A stretch of DNA of 25,759 nucleotides from Candidatus Latescibacterota bacterium (GTDB taxonomy: Bacteria > Latescibacterota > MVCY01 > DTYK01): assembly GCA_012961925.1 (NCBI GenBank), contig DTYK01000122.1:1-25759 (forward strand), in the 5' to 3' direction. Position numbers and translations under genes: made by a program. Of the stretch, positions 15,429-23,515 are shown in pieces; the first letter of the stretch is position 1, and each line of letters starts with the position of its first letter. The notes below the pieces were generated by a model. That model was not told where the DNA came from, ran no database searches, and saw nothing but the letters and a program-made list of their open reading frames with translations.

Positions 15429-15992
15429 TTGTACACGGTAATCGGCTTGGGTAATCCTGGAGAACAGTATCGGAGGACGCGCCATAATATCGGTTCTGTC
15501 GTTGTTGAGCGTCTGGCGAAATGTGTGGGGGGAAAGTGGAAGGGCGGGGAGAATTGTTATCTATTCACCCGGGTTCTGATAGAGGGGACTCCTGTCCTGC
15601 TTGTGAAGCCGACGACCTTTATGAATTCCAGCGGCATAGCTGTGGCAGAATTGATCCGACGTTTTGAAGTTCCTATCACGGAGCTTGTCGTTGTCTCCGA
15701 CGATGTGAACCTGCCCCTTGGGAAGATCCGGTTAAGAGCCAAGGGCTCGGACGGCGGACATAAAGGTCTGGCATCGCTCATTTATCATCTCGGGTCAGAA
15801 CATTTTCCCCGACTTCGACTTGGGATCGGATCCCCTCCAGAGGCTGTCGATCTGGTGGACTATGTGCTCAGTGAGTTTGAAGGGGAGGAGCTTCCAAAGG
15901 TTGAGGAGATGGTATCCAGGGCCATAGTGGTAATAAGGGTGTTGGTCTGCGCAGGCATTGAAAAGGCAATGACTTTTTTGAGCCTCATGTGA
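15429..15992 (+). CDS. pth: Peptidyl-tRNA hydrolase
   Basis: Releases tRNA from prematurely dropped peptidyl-tRNAs. The 187-residue length is typical. Key residues: N9 in GLGNPG, catalytic H19 in TRHNIG, asparagine in KPTTFMNSSG, and the aspartate of SDDVNLPLGKIRLR. The normal GGHNGL motif is GGHKGL here, with Lys in place of a conserved Asn that contacts substrate in the E. coli enzyme. TTG 15429 is four bases after the bL25 stop, with a purine-rich SD (GGAGAG) inside the end of rplY, so translation is probably coupled. No other start keeps the N-terminal GLGNPG motif intact. Confidence 0.95.
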   Translation: MYTVIGLGNPGEQYRRTRHNIGSVVVERLAKCVGGKWKGGENCYLFTRVLIEGTPVLLVKPTTFMNSSGIAVAELIRRFEVPITELVVVSDDVNLPLGKIRLRAKGSDGGHKGLASLIYHLGSEHFPRLRLGIGSPPEAVDLVDYVLSEFEGEELPKVEEMVSRAIVVIRVLVCAGIEKAMTFLSLM

Positions 15993-16102
15993 TAGACCAA
16001 CCTCAATCAAAGCACTATTGATGACCGCTGGTCTCCCTGTAATACATGGGAGGATGGAAGAGGTTAACGGTTCTATTGGGGCTATTGGATAGCGAGGGTA
16101 AC

Positions 16103-18151
16103 ATGGGATTGACAGAATTGGCACCGTTTTTTGGAGGTGGTGGACTACTAATTGCGCTGTTTTTCTATCTTTACATCCGAAGACAGCCAACAGGCTCGGA
16201 AAGGATGCAATACATTGCAGACCTGATCCACCAGGGTGCAATGGTCTTTCTGAAGAGGGAGTATTCGATCATCCTGGTCTTTGTGGCGGTTGTTTTCTTT
16301 CTGTTGTACTTTTTTATCCAGGCCTTCTCAGCGCTGGCTTTCCTGGTCGGAGCGGTCTGTTCCATGTTGGCCGGTATATTTGGGATGAATGCCGCCACTA
16401 AGAGTAACGTCAGGACGGCCTATGCAGCCAACAAGGTAGGGCAAGGTAAGGCACTTAGCATCGCCTTCTTCGGTGGATCAGTGATGGGGCTATCTGTGGC
16501 GGGTCTTGGCCTTCTGGGCCTTGGAACGGTCTATTTGGTTTTTGTAAATAGGGACCCCTCGATAATTAATGGGTTCGCCATGGGCGCTTCGTCTGTGGCC
16601 CTTTTTGCCAGAGTTGGTGGTGGCATATATACCAAGTCAGCCGACATAGGGGCCGATCTGGTTGGCAAGGTTGAAGCGGGCATACCGGAGGACGACCCAC
16701 GAAATCCGGGCGTCATTGCCGACAATGTTGGCGATAATGTGGGCGATGTCGCCGGTATGGGGGCAGACCTTTTTGAGTCATACGTCGGATCTGTGGTGGC
16801 AACCATCGCAATAGGGGCTACGCTGGGTGGGTTCAGGATGAACTGGATGGAGCTTCCCATGGCGATAATTGTCGGCGGCCTGATTGCCTCGGTATTGGGC
16901 GTCCTCAGCATCAGGCTTTTCAACAAGCTTAGTCCTCAAGCTGCATTACGATACGGTACTTACACATCGGTTGGTCTTTTCATCCTTCTCTCGTATCTTA
17001 TTATCAAGGCGAAGACATCTCCCATGGATGCGGCGTATCTTGAAGGGTTGGGGATGGTGGGCAAAATGGGTGCCTTCTGGGCCTTGTTATCAGGCGTTCT
17101 GACTGGTGTCTCGATCGGTATCTTAGCGGAGTATTATACCTCCGGCAGACCTATCAGGAAGATAGCGATTTCATCTCAATCGGGGGTGGCCACCAACATC
17201 ATCACCGGGTTGGCGGTTGGGATGCAGAGCACCGGCTTACCCATTATAGCTCTGGTTGGTGGAATCTTCGTCGCCTACTGGGCTGCCGGGCTCTATGGAA
17301 TTGGTATCGCAGCTGTCGGGATGTTGGGTACAGTCGGTATAACGATGTCAGTGGATGCCTATGGGCCCATCGCCGATAATGCCGGAGGTATCTCTGAGAT
17401 GTCGGGGCTTGGAGCTGATACGAGAAGGATCACAGATAGCCTCGATGCTTTAGGAAATACCACGGCTGCCATAGGCAAGGGTTTTGCCATCGGTTCTGCA
17501 GCTTTGACAGCTCTGGCACTCTTCTCGGCTTATACCCGGACGGTAGCCCATATGGAGGGGATGGGGGACTTCAATATGAACCTCACCAATGCCAAGGTGG
17601 TGATGGGTATCTTGATAGGAGGGGCGTTGCCCTTTTTCCTCGCTTCCCAGACGATGTTCGCCGTTGGCAAAACCGCTTCCAAAATGGTTAATGAGATAAG
17701 ACGCCAGTTTAGAGAGATCCCGGGCATAATGGAAGGGAGGGGGGAGCCTGATCCTGTCAGGTGTGTGGATATAAGTTCAGCTGCTGCACTGAGGGAGATG
17801 ATTTTACCTGGCCTGACGGCGGTTGTTGTTCCGATTTTTGTAGGTATATTCATCGGTCCTGAAGCTTTGGGTGGACTGCTTGCAGGGGCAACTTCTGCCG
17901 GAGTCCTTTTAGGGCTCATGATGGCAAACGGGGGCGGAGCCTGGGATAACGCTAAGAAATATATCGAAGAAGGAAACCTCGGTGGAAAGGGCTCTGACAC
18001 ACATAAGGCAGCCGTTGTAGGTGATACAGTAGGGGATCCCTTTAAGGACACTTCAGGACCGGCGATGAACATCCTGATAAAGCTTATGTCGGTTATCGCC
18101 CTTGTTGTTTCGCCGTTGATTATCAAACTTTACAAAATAATCTATCCCTAA
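16103..18151 (+). CDS. hppA: Membrane-bound ion-pumping pyrophosphatase (K+-dependent, probably Na+ type)
   Basis: Couples pyrophosphate hydrolysis to cation transport across the inner membrane. The 682-residue product has about 16 hydrophobic helices. The substrate site is seen in DIGADLVGKVEAGIPEDDPR and NVGDNVGDVAGMGADLFE, and a second acidic site in SDTHKAAVVGDTVGDPFKD near the C-terminus. GNTTAA (Ala rather than Lys) marks a potassium-dependent enzyme. Glu in DLFESYVGS is as recalled for sodium-pumping members, so Na+ transport is likely, though some proton pumps share it. ATG 16103 has GAGGG five bases upstream; an in-frame ATG at 16046 would add 19 unlike residues. It lies between pth and rpsF, where some bacteria have ychF instead. 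Confidence 0.93.
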   Translation: MGLTELAPFFGGGGLLIALFFYLYIRRQPTGSERMQYIADLIHQGAMVFLKREYSIILVFVAVVFFLLYFFIQAFSALAFLVGAVCSMLAGIFGMNAATKSNVRTAYAANKVGQGKALSIAFFGGSVMGLSVAGLGLLGLGTVYLVFVNRDPSIINGFAMGASSVALFARVGGGIYTKSADIGADLVGKVEAGIPEDDPRNPGVIADNVGDNVGDVAGMGADLFESYVGSVVATIAIGATLGGFRMNWMELPMAIIVGGLIASVLGVLSIRLFNKLSPQAALRYGTYTSVGLFILLSYLIIKAKTSPMDAAYLEGLGMVGKMGAFWALLSGVLTGVSIGILAEYYTSGRPIRKIAISSQSGVATNIITGLAVGMQSTGLPIIALVGGIFVAYWAAGLYGIGIAAVGMLGTVGITMSVDAYGPIADNAGGISEMSGLGADTRRITDSLDALGNTTAAIGKGFAIGSAALTALALFSAYTRTVAHMEGMGDFNMNLTNAKVVMGILIGGALPFFLASQTMFAVGKTASKMVNEIRRQFREIPGIMEGRGEPDPVRCVDISSAAALREMILPGLTAVVVPIFVGIFIGPEALGGLLAGATSAGVLLGLMMANGGGAWDNAKKYIEEGNLGGKGSDTHKAAVVGDTVGDPFKDTSGPAMNILIKLMSVIALVVSPLIIKLYKIIYP

Positions 18152-18167
18152 ATTATGAGGTGCTGAT

Positions 18168-18491
18168 ATGAAACTTTACGAGACAACCCTTATTGTGGAT
18201 ACCCAACTTGAGGAGGAATTAATTAAAGATAGTATCGAAAAGGTAGGGGAGTTTATTGAAAGTAACGGCGGGAGCGTCGTAAGGGTGGAGAACCTCGGGA
18301 AAAGAAAGCTTGCATATTCGATCCGAAAGAGGGAAAGCGGATACTATGTCGTCATCCAATTCAGAGCCGACGGTTCATTTATTTCAGATCTGAATAGACG
18401 GCTTCAGATGGATGAGTCAATTTTGCGACATCTGACAGTTGTGGCTGATAGCAAAAGTGTAGAGCCAGAAGGCAAAGACAATAATCCTTAG
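18168..18491 (+). CDS. rpsF: 30S ribosomal protein bS6
   Basis: Small-subunit protein that binds 16S rRNA together with bS18. The 107-residue product shows YETTLIVD at the start, GGSVVRVENLGKRKLAY in the middle and an ILRHLTV segment near the end, all normal. A charged tail (EPEGKDNNP) follows. ATG 18168 has GAGGTG upstream, 16 bases after the pyrophosphatase stop. No ssb gene sits between bS6 and bS18, unlike many Proteobacteria and Firmicutes. Confidence 0.95.
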   Translation: MKLYETTLIVDTQLEEELIKDSIEKVGEFIESNGGSVVRVENLGKRKLAYSIRKRESGYYVVIQFRADGSFISDLNRRLQMDESILRHLTVVADSKSVEPEGKDNNP

Positions 18492-18552
18492 ATTCAATAC
18501 TGGGCTAAATTCTGAATTCCTAAGAGTGAGATTTAATACCCGGAGGGAGCAG

Positions 18553-18768
18553 ATGCAGAGAAAAATCTGTTGGTTTTGCGCTAACAATGATGAGGATTTT
18601 GACTACAGGGATGAGAGGAAGTTAAGGCGTTTTATAACTGAGAGAGGGAAGATCATTCCCCGGAGAGTATCCGGCGTTTGTGCCCGACATCAACGGAAGT
18701 TGGGTAGGGCGGTAAAAAAGGCAAGACATCTTGCAATTCTTCCCTACGCATCGGAGATGTTTAGATAA
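18553..18768 (+). CDS. rpsR: 30S ribosomal protein bS18
   Basis: Partner of bS6 in the small subunit. From ATG 18553 the product is 71 residues, the usual length, with GGAGGG five bases upstream; an in-frame GTG at 18526 adds nine residues and is unlikely. The N-terminal CWFC motif and a later SGVCARHQRKL segment give three Cys and a His, suggesting a zinc-binding form; family core RDERKLRRFITERGKIIPRR is intact. It lies 61 bases after rpsF in the conserved rpsF-rpsR-rplI order. Confidence 0.94.
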   Translation: MQRKICWFCANNDEDFDYRDERKLRRFITERGKIIPRRVSGVCARHQRKLGRAVKKARHLAILPYASEMFR

Positions 18769-18824
18769 ATAAGTATATATTAGCGAATGCTCATATCTGG
18801 TGAGTTCTATGTAGAGGAGTTCCG

Positions 18825-19268
18825 ATGGAAGTGATATTAAAACAGGAAGTGGAGAGGCTTGGTAACGCTGGGGAGATCGTGCGAGTGTCGGATGGTTTTG
18901 CTCGCAATTATTTGATCCCCAAGGGACTGGCTTTAGAAGCCACCCGGTCGAATATAGTTCTCTATGAAGAAGGGAAGAAACAGGAGCTGATTCGAAAGAC
19001 CAAGGAAAAAAGAGCAGCTCTGGCCCTGGCAGAGAAACTCGAGAAGATCTCCCTGACGGCAGTCGTCCCTGTAGGGGAGGAGGACAGGGTGTTTGGTTCG
19101 GTTACCTCACAGACAATAGCCGAGTTGTTTAAGGAAAAAGGCTATGAGATTGATCGACGAAAAATAGTGTTGGACAGTCCGATTAAGGCCCTTGGCGTCT
19201 ATACAATCGTTATCAGACTCCACCCTGAAGTGGAGACACAGGTGAAATTATGGGTTGTTAAAGAATGA
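18825..19268 (+). CDS. rplI: 50S ribosomal protein bL9
   Basis: Large-subunit protein that binds 23S rRNA and extends from the ribosome. The 147-residue product has the N-terminal domain (VILKQEVERLGNAGEIV, DGFARNYLIPKGLA), the long connecting helix (about residues 45-75) and the C-terminal domain (VFGSVTSQTIAELF, GVYTIVIRLHPEV). ATG 18825 has an AGAGGAG-type SD. The 56-base gap from rpsR shows no terminator. Confidence 0.95.
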   Translation: MEVILKQEVERLGNAGEIVRVSDGFARNYLIPKGLALEATRSNIVLYEEGKKQELIRKTKEKRAALALAEKLEKISLTAVVPVGEEDRVFGSVTSQTIAELFKEKGYEIDRRKIVLDSPIKALGVYTIVIRLHPEVETQVKLWVVKE

Positions 19269-19311
19269 AGGTGCTCGTTCATGCTGGCTGAAAATTTGGG
19301 AGGTGACCCGT

Positions 19312-19794
19312 ATGATAAGGGTAACTGTATCAGGACTGGCTGTAGATAGTCGGAGCAACTCACCTGTGGTCCTGTTAAAGGAGATCGACGGTGAACGAGT
19401 TCTGCCTATCTGGATAGGGACGGCTGAAGCAAGCGCTATCGCATTTGAGCTGCGTGGTGTCAATCTCAAGAGGCCGTTAACCCACGATCTGTTCAAAAGT
19501 GTCCTGGATGCCCTGGGTGTCAAACTGGCAAAGGTAGTGGTCTCTGATCTGATTGAACAGACCTTCTATGCTGAGTTTTTCCTCCAAATGGGGGAGAAGG
19601 TGTTCAAAATAGATGCCAGGCCTTCCGATTCCATTGTTATGGCCTTAAAACATAAGGCTCCAATCTTCGTTGCTGAAAAGGTGATGGGAGCCGAGGCCCA
19701 GGCAGGGGATGAGGACAGGGAGAAAAAGGCCCAGCAACTCCGGGAGAGACTTCAGAGGATCAAACCTGAGGACTTTGGGAAGTTTACTCTCTGA
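19312..19794 (+). CDS. Bifunctional nuclease (BFN/DUF151) family protein
   Basis: A 160-residue cytoplasmic protein. The DUF151 core fills residues 1-130: VSGLAVDSRSNSPVVLLKE, LPIWIGTAEASAIAFEL, RPLTHDLFKSVLDALG, and KIDARPSDSIVMALKHKAPIFVAE. The C-terminal 30 residues are a charged helix. Members of this family have been reported to cut DNA and RNA, and it occurs in many bacteria, but the physiological role is uncertain. ATG 19312 has GGAGGTG upstream; a TTG at 19255 in the same frame overlaps rplI and adds 19 residues of no family likeness. It lies 43 bases after rplI, so it is likely co-transcribed with the ribosomal genes. Confidence 0.85.
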   Translation: MIRVTVSGLAVDSRSNSPVVLLKEIDGERVLPIWIGTAEASAIAFELRGVNLKRPLTHDLFKSVLDALGVKLAKVVVSDLIEQTFYAEFFLQMGEKVFKIDARPSDSIVMALKHKAPIFVAEKVMGAEAQAGDEDREKKAQQLRERLQRIKPEDFGKFTL

Positions 19795-19799
19795 GGGGG
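19793..19799 (+). promoter_or_regulatory. Ribosome binding site fixing the TTG start of the flippase-like gene
   Basis: GAGGGGG overlaps the stop of the preceding gene and lies six bases before TTG 19806. An ATG at 19802 is out of frame and closes after about 25 codons. Confidence 0.75.
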
Positions 19800-19805
19800 T
19801 AATGT

Positions 19806-20801
19806 TTGAAGCGGGCCCTCTTCTTAATCCTGCGAGTTGCGATCAGCGTGGCGTTGATCGGTTTTGTACTCTTTAAGGTAGGTATCGGAAACGCCCTTTC
19901 CCAGTTCAGGTATGCTAACTTACCTTTTATAGGTCTGGCTGCATTGCTGTTTCTGATAAGTAACCTCTTCGGTGCTGGCCAGTGGTCTCTTCTGTTACGT
20001 GTCCAGAAAATCCGGCTTCCCTTGAGGCACCTTGTTTCGCTCTATTTTGTTGGGGTGTTCTTTAACAATTTTATGGTGGGGAACATAGGTGGCGATGCTG
20101 TCAGAATATATTTTACTAGCAAGCTAACCAAGGATACTGGTGGGGCATTTGCGGGGACTTTTTCAGACAGGTTCATAGGGCTTCTTACCCTGACAGGCTT
20201 CTCTTTTCTCTCCTTCTTTCTTGCACCGGAGTTTGAAGGGTCTTCCACTGTATTTATCCTGATCCTCTGCATCATCCTTGGCCTCTCATTTGTGGTAGCC
20301 CTGTCGGTCAGTCAAACGGTGGGCAAGCCGGTAGCCAAACTTGTCGCTATATTTGGTCCAGAGAAGCTGAAAAGTCAATTGAAGGGAATTCGTCAGGGTC
20401 TTCTTCAGTACCGATCTCAAGGACGCCTTTTGGGAAGGGTCTTTATCCTCTCCCTGGGGATTCAAATCCTCCGGATTACTGTCCATTATGTGATAGGCTT
20501 GTCCCTCGGAATTAACGTACCGTTTCGCTACTTTCTGATCTTTATCCCTTTGATCGCTGTATTTTCCGCTATTCCGGTTTCATTTGGTGGGCTGGGTGTC
20601 AGGGAGGGTTTTGGTGTCTTTTTATTTGGTCGATTGGGAGTGGATACATCCCTTGCGTTTTCGATGGAACTACTTGCCTATCTGGTCTGTCTTCTTGCAA
20701 GTCTTCCAGGCGGCGTGATCTTCATCTTCCAGAAATTGGGTGAGAAAGGCGATGGAGGAGGTAAACAGGGAGCTTTCAGTTGTAATTCCTCTTCTGAATG
20801 A
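19806..20801 (+). CDS. Flippase-like membrane protein (UPF0104/YbhN/AglD family)
   Basis: A 331-residue integral membrane protein with about eight hydrophobic helices. The family signature is visible in FNNFMVGNIGGDAVRIYF and, later, in IPVSFGGLGVREG followed by a hydrophobic C-terminal half. This family is distantly related to lysyl-phosphatidylglycerol synthase membrane domains and often accompanies glycosyltransferases; it is thought to move or modify lipid-linked molecules, but the substrate is unknown. TTG 19806 follows a strong SD. The next gene, a GT2 glycosyltransferase, overlaps its end by 50 bases, which points to coupled translation and a joint role in a lipid-linked sugar pathway. 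Confidence 0.82.
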   Translation: MKRALFLILRVAISVALIGFVLFKVGIGNALSQFRYANLPFIGLAALLFLISNLFGAGQWSLLLRVQKIRLPLRHLVSLYFVGVFFNNFMVGNIGGDAVRIYFTSKLTKDTGGAFAGTFSDRFIGLLTLTGFSFLSFFLAPEFEGSSTVFILILCIILGLSFVVALSVSQTVGKPVAKLVAIFGPEKLKSQLKGIRQGLLQYRSQGRLLGRVFILSLGIQILRITVHYVIGLSLGINVPFRYFLIFIPLIAVFSAIPVSFGGLGVREGFGVFLFGRLGVDTSLAFSMELLAYLVCLLASLPGGVIFIFQKLGEKGDGGGKQGAFSCNSSSE

Positions 20802-21693
20802 GGAGCCGAACCTCGAGGAATTATACAGGAGATTAACCGATGTTCTTCAGCGGTTAGGTCGCTCATACGAGATCCTGTTTGTGGACGATGGAAGCGTAGA
20901 CGGATCCTTCGAGGTTCTGGAGCGGCTTCACCACCAGGACAGCCACGTCTGTGTAATTCAGTTCCGTAGAAATTATGGTAAGGCGGCTGCCCTGGCCCAG
21001 GGGTTTAAGGATGCGAAGGGCAAGATTATAATAACTATGGATGCAGATCTGCAGGATGATCCAGAGGAGATCCCCAATCTCGTCGCAAAGATAGAGGAGG
21101 GTTACGACCTTGTCTCAGGCTGGAAGTACAAGAGGCACGATCCCATCTCTAAGACTCTTCCATCATGGATCTTCAATAGAGTTACCGCGCTTTTAACAGG
21201 GATTAGGATCCACGACTTCAACTGCGGGCTGAAGGCATATCGCTTGGAGGTGACCAGAAACATAAAGGTTTACGGGGAGTTACATCGATATCTTCCTGTT
21301 CTGGCCCATTGGCAAGGCTATCGGGTTGGCGAAATAAAGGTGAAACACCACCCCAGACTCCATGGTCGGACCAAATACGGCGCTCGCCGTTTTCTAAGCG
21401 GGTTTCTTGACCTGTTTACGGTGATCCTTCTTACCCGCTATATTTCAAGGCCTCTCCATCTCTTTGGCGCTTTTGGTGCGCTTGTTGCAATCATCGGATT
21501 TGGCATCAACTGTTACCTGGCCTACCTGCGGTTCCGTTTTGGTTCAATCATGGGTCATTATCCTTTGCTCGGGCTGGGTGTCCTTATGATGATCCTTGGG
21601 GTTCAACTCTTCTCGATCGGCCTCCTTGGCGAGCTTATATCCAGCACACAACTCAGAGATCTCGAGTACTCCATCAAAAAAAGGCTCTCGTAA
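20752..21693 (+). CDS. GT2 glycosyltransferase, polyprenyl-phosphate sugar transferase type
   Basis: A 313-residue enzyme of the DPM1/GtrB/ArnC type. The GT-A domain shows VVIPLLNEEPNLEELY, the first acidic site VDDGSVDGS, YGKAAALAQG, and the metal-binding MDADLQDDPEEI; HDFNCGLKAYR and LHRYLPVLA are further family markers. Two hydrophobic helices form the C-terminus (about residues 230-300), as in membrane-attached members. ATG 20752 is preferred; a GTG at 20740 is also in frame. The start lies within the end of the flippase-like gene. It probably loads a sugar onto undecaprenyl phosphate. Stop at 21691-21693 is two bases from the end of the converging trmI gene. Confidence 0.85.
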   Translation: MEEVNRELSVVIPLLNEEPNLEELYRRLTDVLQRLGRSYEILFVDDGSVDGSFEVLERLHHQDSHVCVIQFRRNYGKAAALAQGFKDAKGKIIITMDADLQDDPEEIPNLVAKIEEGYDLVSGWKYKRHDPISKTLPSWIFNRVTALLTGIRIHDFNCGLKAYRLEVTRNIKVYGELHRYLPVLAHWQGYRVGEIKVKHHPRLHGRTKYGARRFLSGFLDLFTVILLTRYISRPLHLFGAFGALVAIIGFGINCYLAYLRFRFGSIMGHYPLLGLGVLMMILGVQLFSIGLLGELISSTQLRDLEYSIKKRLS

Positions 21694-21695
21694 CC

Positions 21696-22532
21696 TTAGA
21701 CACATTGGCCATCCCTCGGAGGCGCGTTCTTTGCAATATTCCCGCCCCTATTTTTCTTCCTTGCAACCGTCAGGAAGCCGGTATGGGCCACCATTCTATG
21801 GGCTGGCCTGAGGCTTAGCCCCTTTGCGTCCCACGGACGTATCAACACCTCTACTGTCTGGACCAGGGTGAAATTTCCTGTATCTTTTAAGGTGTCTAAG
21901 AGGGTCTTAACCTGCAACACAGTGGGGATATAGCCGAGAAGGATCCCGCCGGATCGCAGGGATTCGGCGGCGCTCTCCACCACTCTCCACGGTTCGGGAA
22001 GATCTAAGATAATTCGATCTATCTGCTTCTCTTCTACGCCCATATAGATATCTTTTATCTTCACGGTTAGATTATCCGGTTCACCCATGTACTGCCTGAT
22101 GTTGGCTATTGCGCGACGTGCAAAATCCTGGCGTATCTCATAGGAAATCACCCTTCCCTCAGGTCCTACTGCCCTTAACAGGGCCATAGTCAAAGCCCCA
22201 GACCCGATTCCTCCTTCCACTACTGTGGCACCTGGGTAGATATCCGCCCAGATGAGGATAACACCAATATCTTTCGGATAGATTACCTGTGCCCCGCGGG
22301 GCATATTCAGGATGAACTGGGCGAGAGTCGGTCGAAACATAATGAAGGACTCTCCGCTGGAAGACCGGACGACAGCCCCTTCTTCCATGCCTATTAGCTC
22401 ATCGTGCGATACCATACCTCCCCTTATGTCGCTTTTGTTACCACCCTTCAGGACCATGGTATATTCCCTATTCTTTCGGTCAAGCAGAACAACCGTCTCC
22501 CCTTCACGTAAGGGTCCAGCCGCTATCTTCAT
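21696..22532 (-). CDS. trmI: tRNA (adenine-58-N1)-methyltransferase TrmI
   Basis: Makes m1A58 in the T loop of tRNA using S-adenosylmethionine. The 278-residue product has an N-terminal beta domain (GETVVLLDRKNREYTMVL) and a Rossmann methyltransferase domain with motif I VVEGGIGSGALT, then VISYEIRQDFA, the catalytic-region motif ILDLPEPW and YIPTVLQV, as in bacterial and archaeal TrmI. ATG 22532 has GGAGAAGGAGA directly upstream; a longer start at 22559 overlaps the radical SAM stop and adds nine residues. This is the last gene of the minus-strand set. The presence of TrmI-type enzyme is common in thermophiles and Actinobacteria but not limited to them. Confidence 0.9.
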   Translation of the reverse strand: MKIAAGPLREGETVVLLDRKNREYTMVLKGGNKSDIRGGMVSHDELIGMEEGAVVRSSSGESFIMFRPTLAQFILNMPRGAQVIYPKDIGVILIWADIYPGATVVEGGIGSGALTMALLRAVGPEGRVISYEIRQDFARRAIANIRQYMGEPDNLTVKIKDIYMGVEEKQIDRIILDLPEPWRVVESAAESLRSGGILLGYIPTVLQVKTLLDTLKDTGNFTLVQTVEVLIRPWDAKGLSLRPAHRMVAHTGFLTVARKKNRGGNIAKNAPPRDGQCV

Positions 22533-22558
22533 TCTCCTTCTCCAGGACATCAAAAGCA

Positions 22559-23515
22559 TCAGCGTCGTAAATATTTATCGAAGGCATACTTCACCTTTGA
22601 GAGCAGACTGTACGTGAAGTAAATATCAAACTTATACAAAAACGACGGGTCAAAATAGCAGTTTATGGTGCATCCTTTACAGAAGGCATGTCTACCTTCC
22701 ATCCTTCTCTCAGATTGAGCTATGCCGCCTTCCCATACTTCGCTAAGGTTCCCATCAATGGGAAGATTTCTTTGTCGATGGTGGAAACATGGAAGGAGAA
22801 GACAATTATCAGGAGAGATGACGATTGTGGAGGTGACCGCACGACAGCGTGGGTTTCTGGGGTTGTTTCCTCCTGACCTGATCAGGCGAATAAGGGCCCT
22901 GTTTACGTAAACATAAGGATAGCCGGAGACCTCATAGATCAGCCTATCCGCTTCTGGGGGCATCGGGTCGTTGCCAAAATAGGAGAAGGTGGGATTTATG
23001 ATCAGGATGAGTCTCTGTTCGCGGGCGAATTTTGCAAGTTTTGTCATCGCCTCAAAATTGTCGGCCGTTACCGTGAAAAGCAGATCCGGGCATTCACTCA
23101 ACCCTTTGGCGATCTCGATGCTTTCAAGGACCCGGTGAAAGCTCTCGACACCTCGGAGCCGGTCGTGTACCTCCGCCCTATCGGAATCAAGGGAGAAATG
23201 GAGCAGATCCACAAGGCCGGATAGATCCTTCGCCCTTTCTGGGTATAGGAGACAGTTGGTGGTCACTGAGGTCCACAGGCCCATCTTTTTTGCATGAGAA
23301 AGCAGCTTCGGCAATGGTTCATAAAGCAAGGGTTCTCCCCCGGTGAAATCGACGAATCTGACGCCCAGGTATCTGGCCTGCTTGAGATTCCTAACGACGT
23401 CCTCGGGATCGGCCTCTATTGACCTTTGCAGGGTGGGATCCTGCCATATCCCGCAGAAGGCACACCTGGCGTTGCACCTGTAGGTGATGTAGTAACTACA
23501 TAGAATCGGTCTCAT
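22559..23515 (-). CDS. Radical SAM protein with Cys-rich C-terminal region
   Basis: A 318-residue enzyme of the MoaA/PqqE-like radical SAM superfamily. The [4Fe-4S] motif CNARCAFC gives C14, C18 and C21; FTGGEPLLY and HFSLDSDRAEVHD are the SAM-binding and core motifs. The C-terminal part has more Cys (NPRCRAVTS, DNCLLLPCFHH, FCKGCTINC), suggesting an auxiliary cluster of SPASM/twitch type. The substrate is unknown; HpnH-type hopanoid enzymes have a similar core, but no other hopanoid gene is here. Its start overlaps the GT2 stop by 20 bases, so translation is coupled, and trmI follows. The genomic link to GT2 and NodB-type genes suggests action on a surface glycan or lipid carrier, by inference only. 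Confidence 0.85.
   Translation of the reverse strand: MRPILCSYYITYRCNARCAFCGIWQDPTLQRSIEADPEDVVRNLKQARYLGVRFVDFTGGEPLLYEPLPKLLSHAKKMGLWTSVTTNCLLYPERAKDLSGLVDLLHFSLDSDRAEVHDRLRGVESFHRVLESIEIAKGLSECPDLLFTVTADNFEAMTKLAKFAREQRLILIINPTFSYFGNDPMPPEADRLIYEVSGYPYVYVNRALIRLIRSGGNNPRNPRCRAVTSTIVISPDNCLLLPCFHHRQRNLPIDGNLSEVWEGGIAQSERRMEGRHAFCKGCTINCYFDPSFLYKFDIYFTYSLLSKVKYAFDKYLRR

Noticed and set aside
15994..16034. Hairpin AGACCA/TGGTCT with inner ATCAA/TTGAT upstream of the pyrophosphatase gene
   Set aside because: The stems are short and separated by unpaired stretches, and no T-run follows, so it is neither a convincing terminator nor a known regulatory RNA.
16531..16926. 131-codon minus-strand frame opposite the pyrophosphatase gene
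   Set aside because: Overlaps highly conserved catalytic motifs of the sense gene; its Pro/Ala/Thr-rich product is what antisense of a Gly/Ala-rich membrane protein gives.
22900..22913. 14-bp perfect palindrome TGTTTACGTAAACA in the radical SAM gene
   Set aside because: A 14-bp palindrome is expected about once or twice by chance in a window this size, and it lies inside a coding sequence with no sign of a regulatory role.
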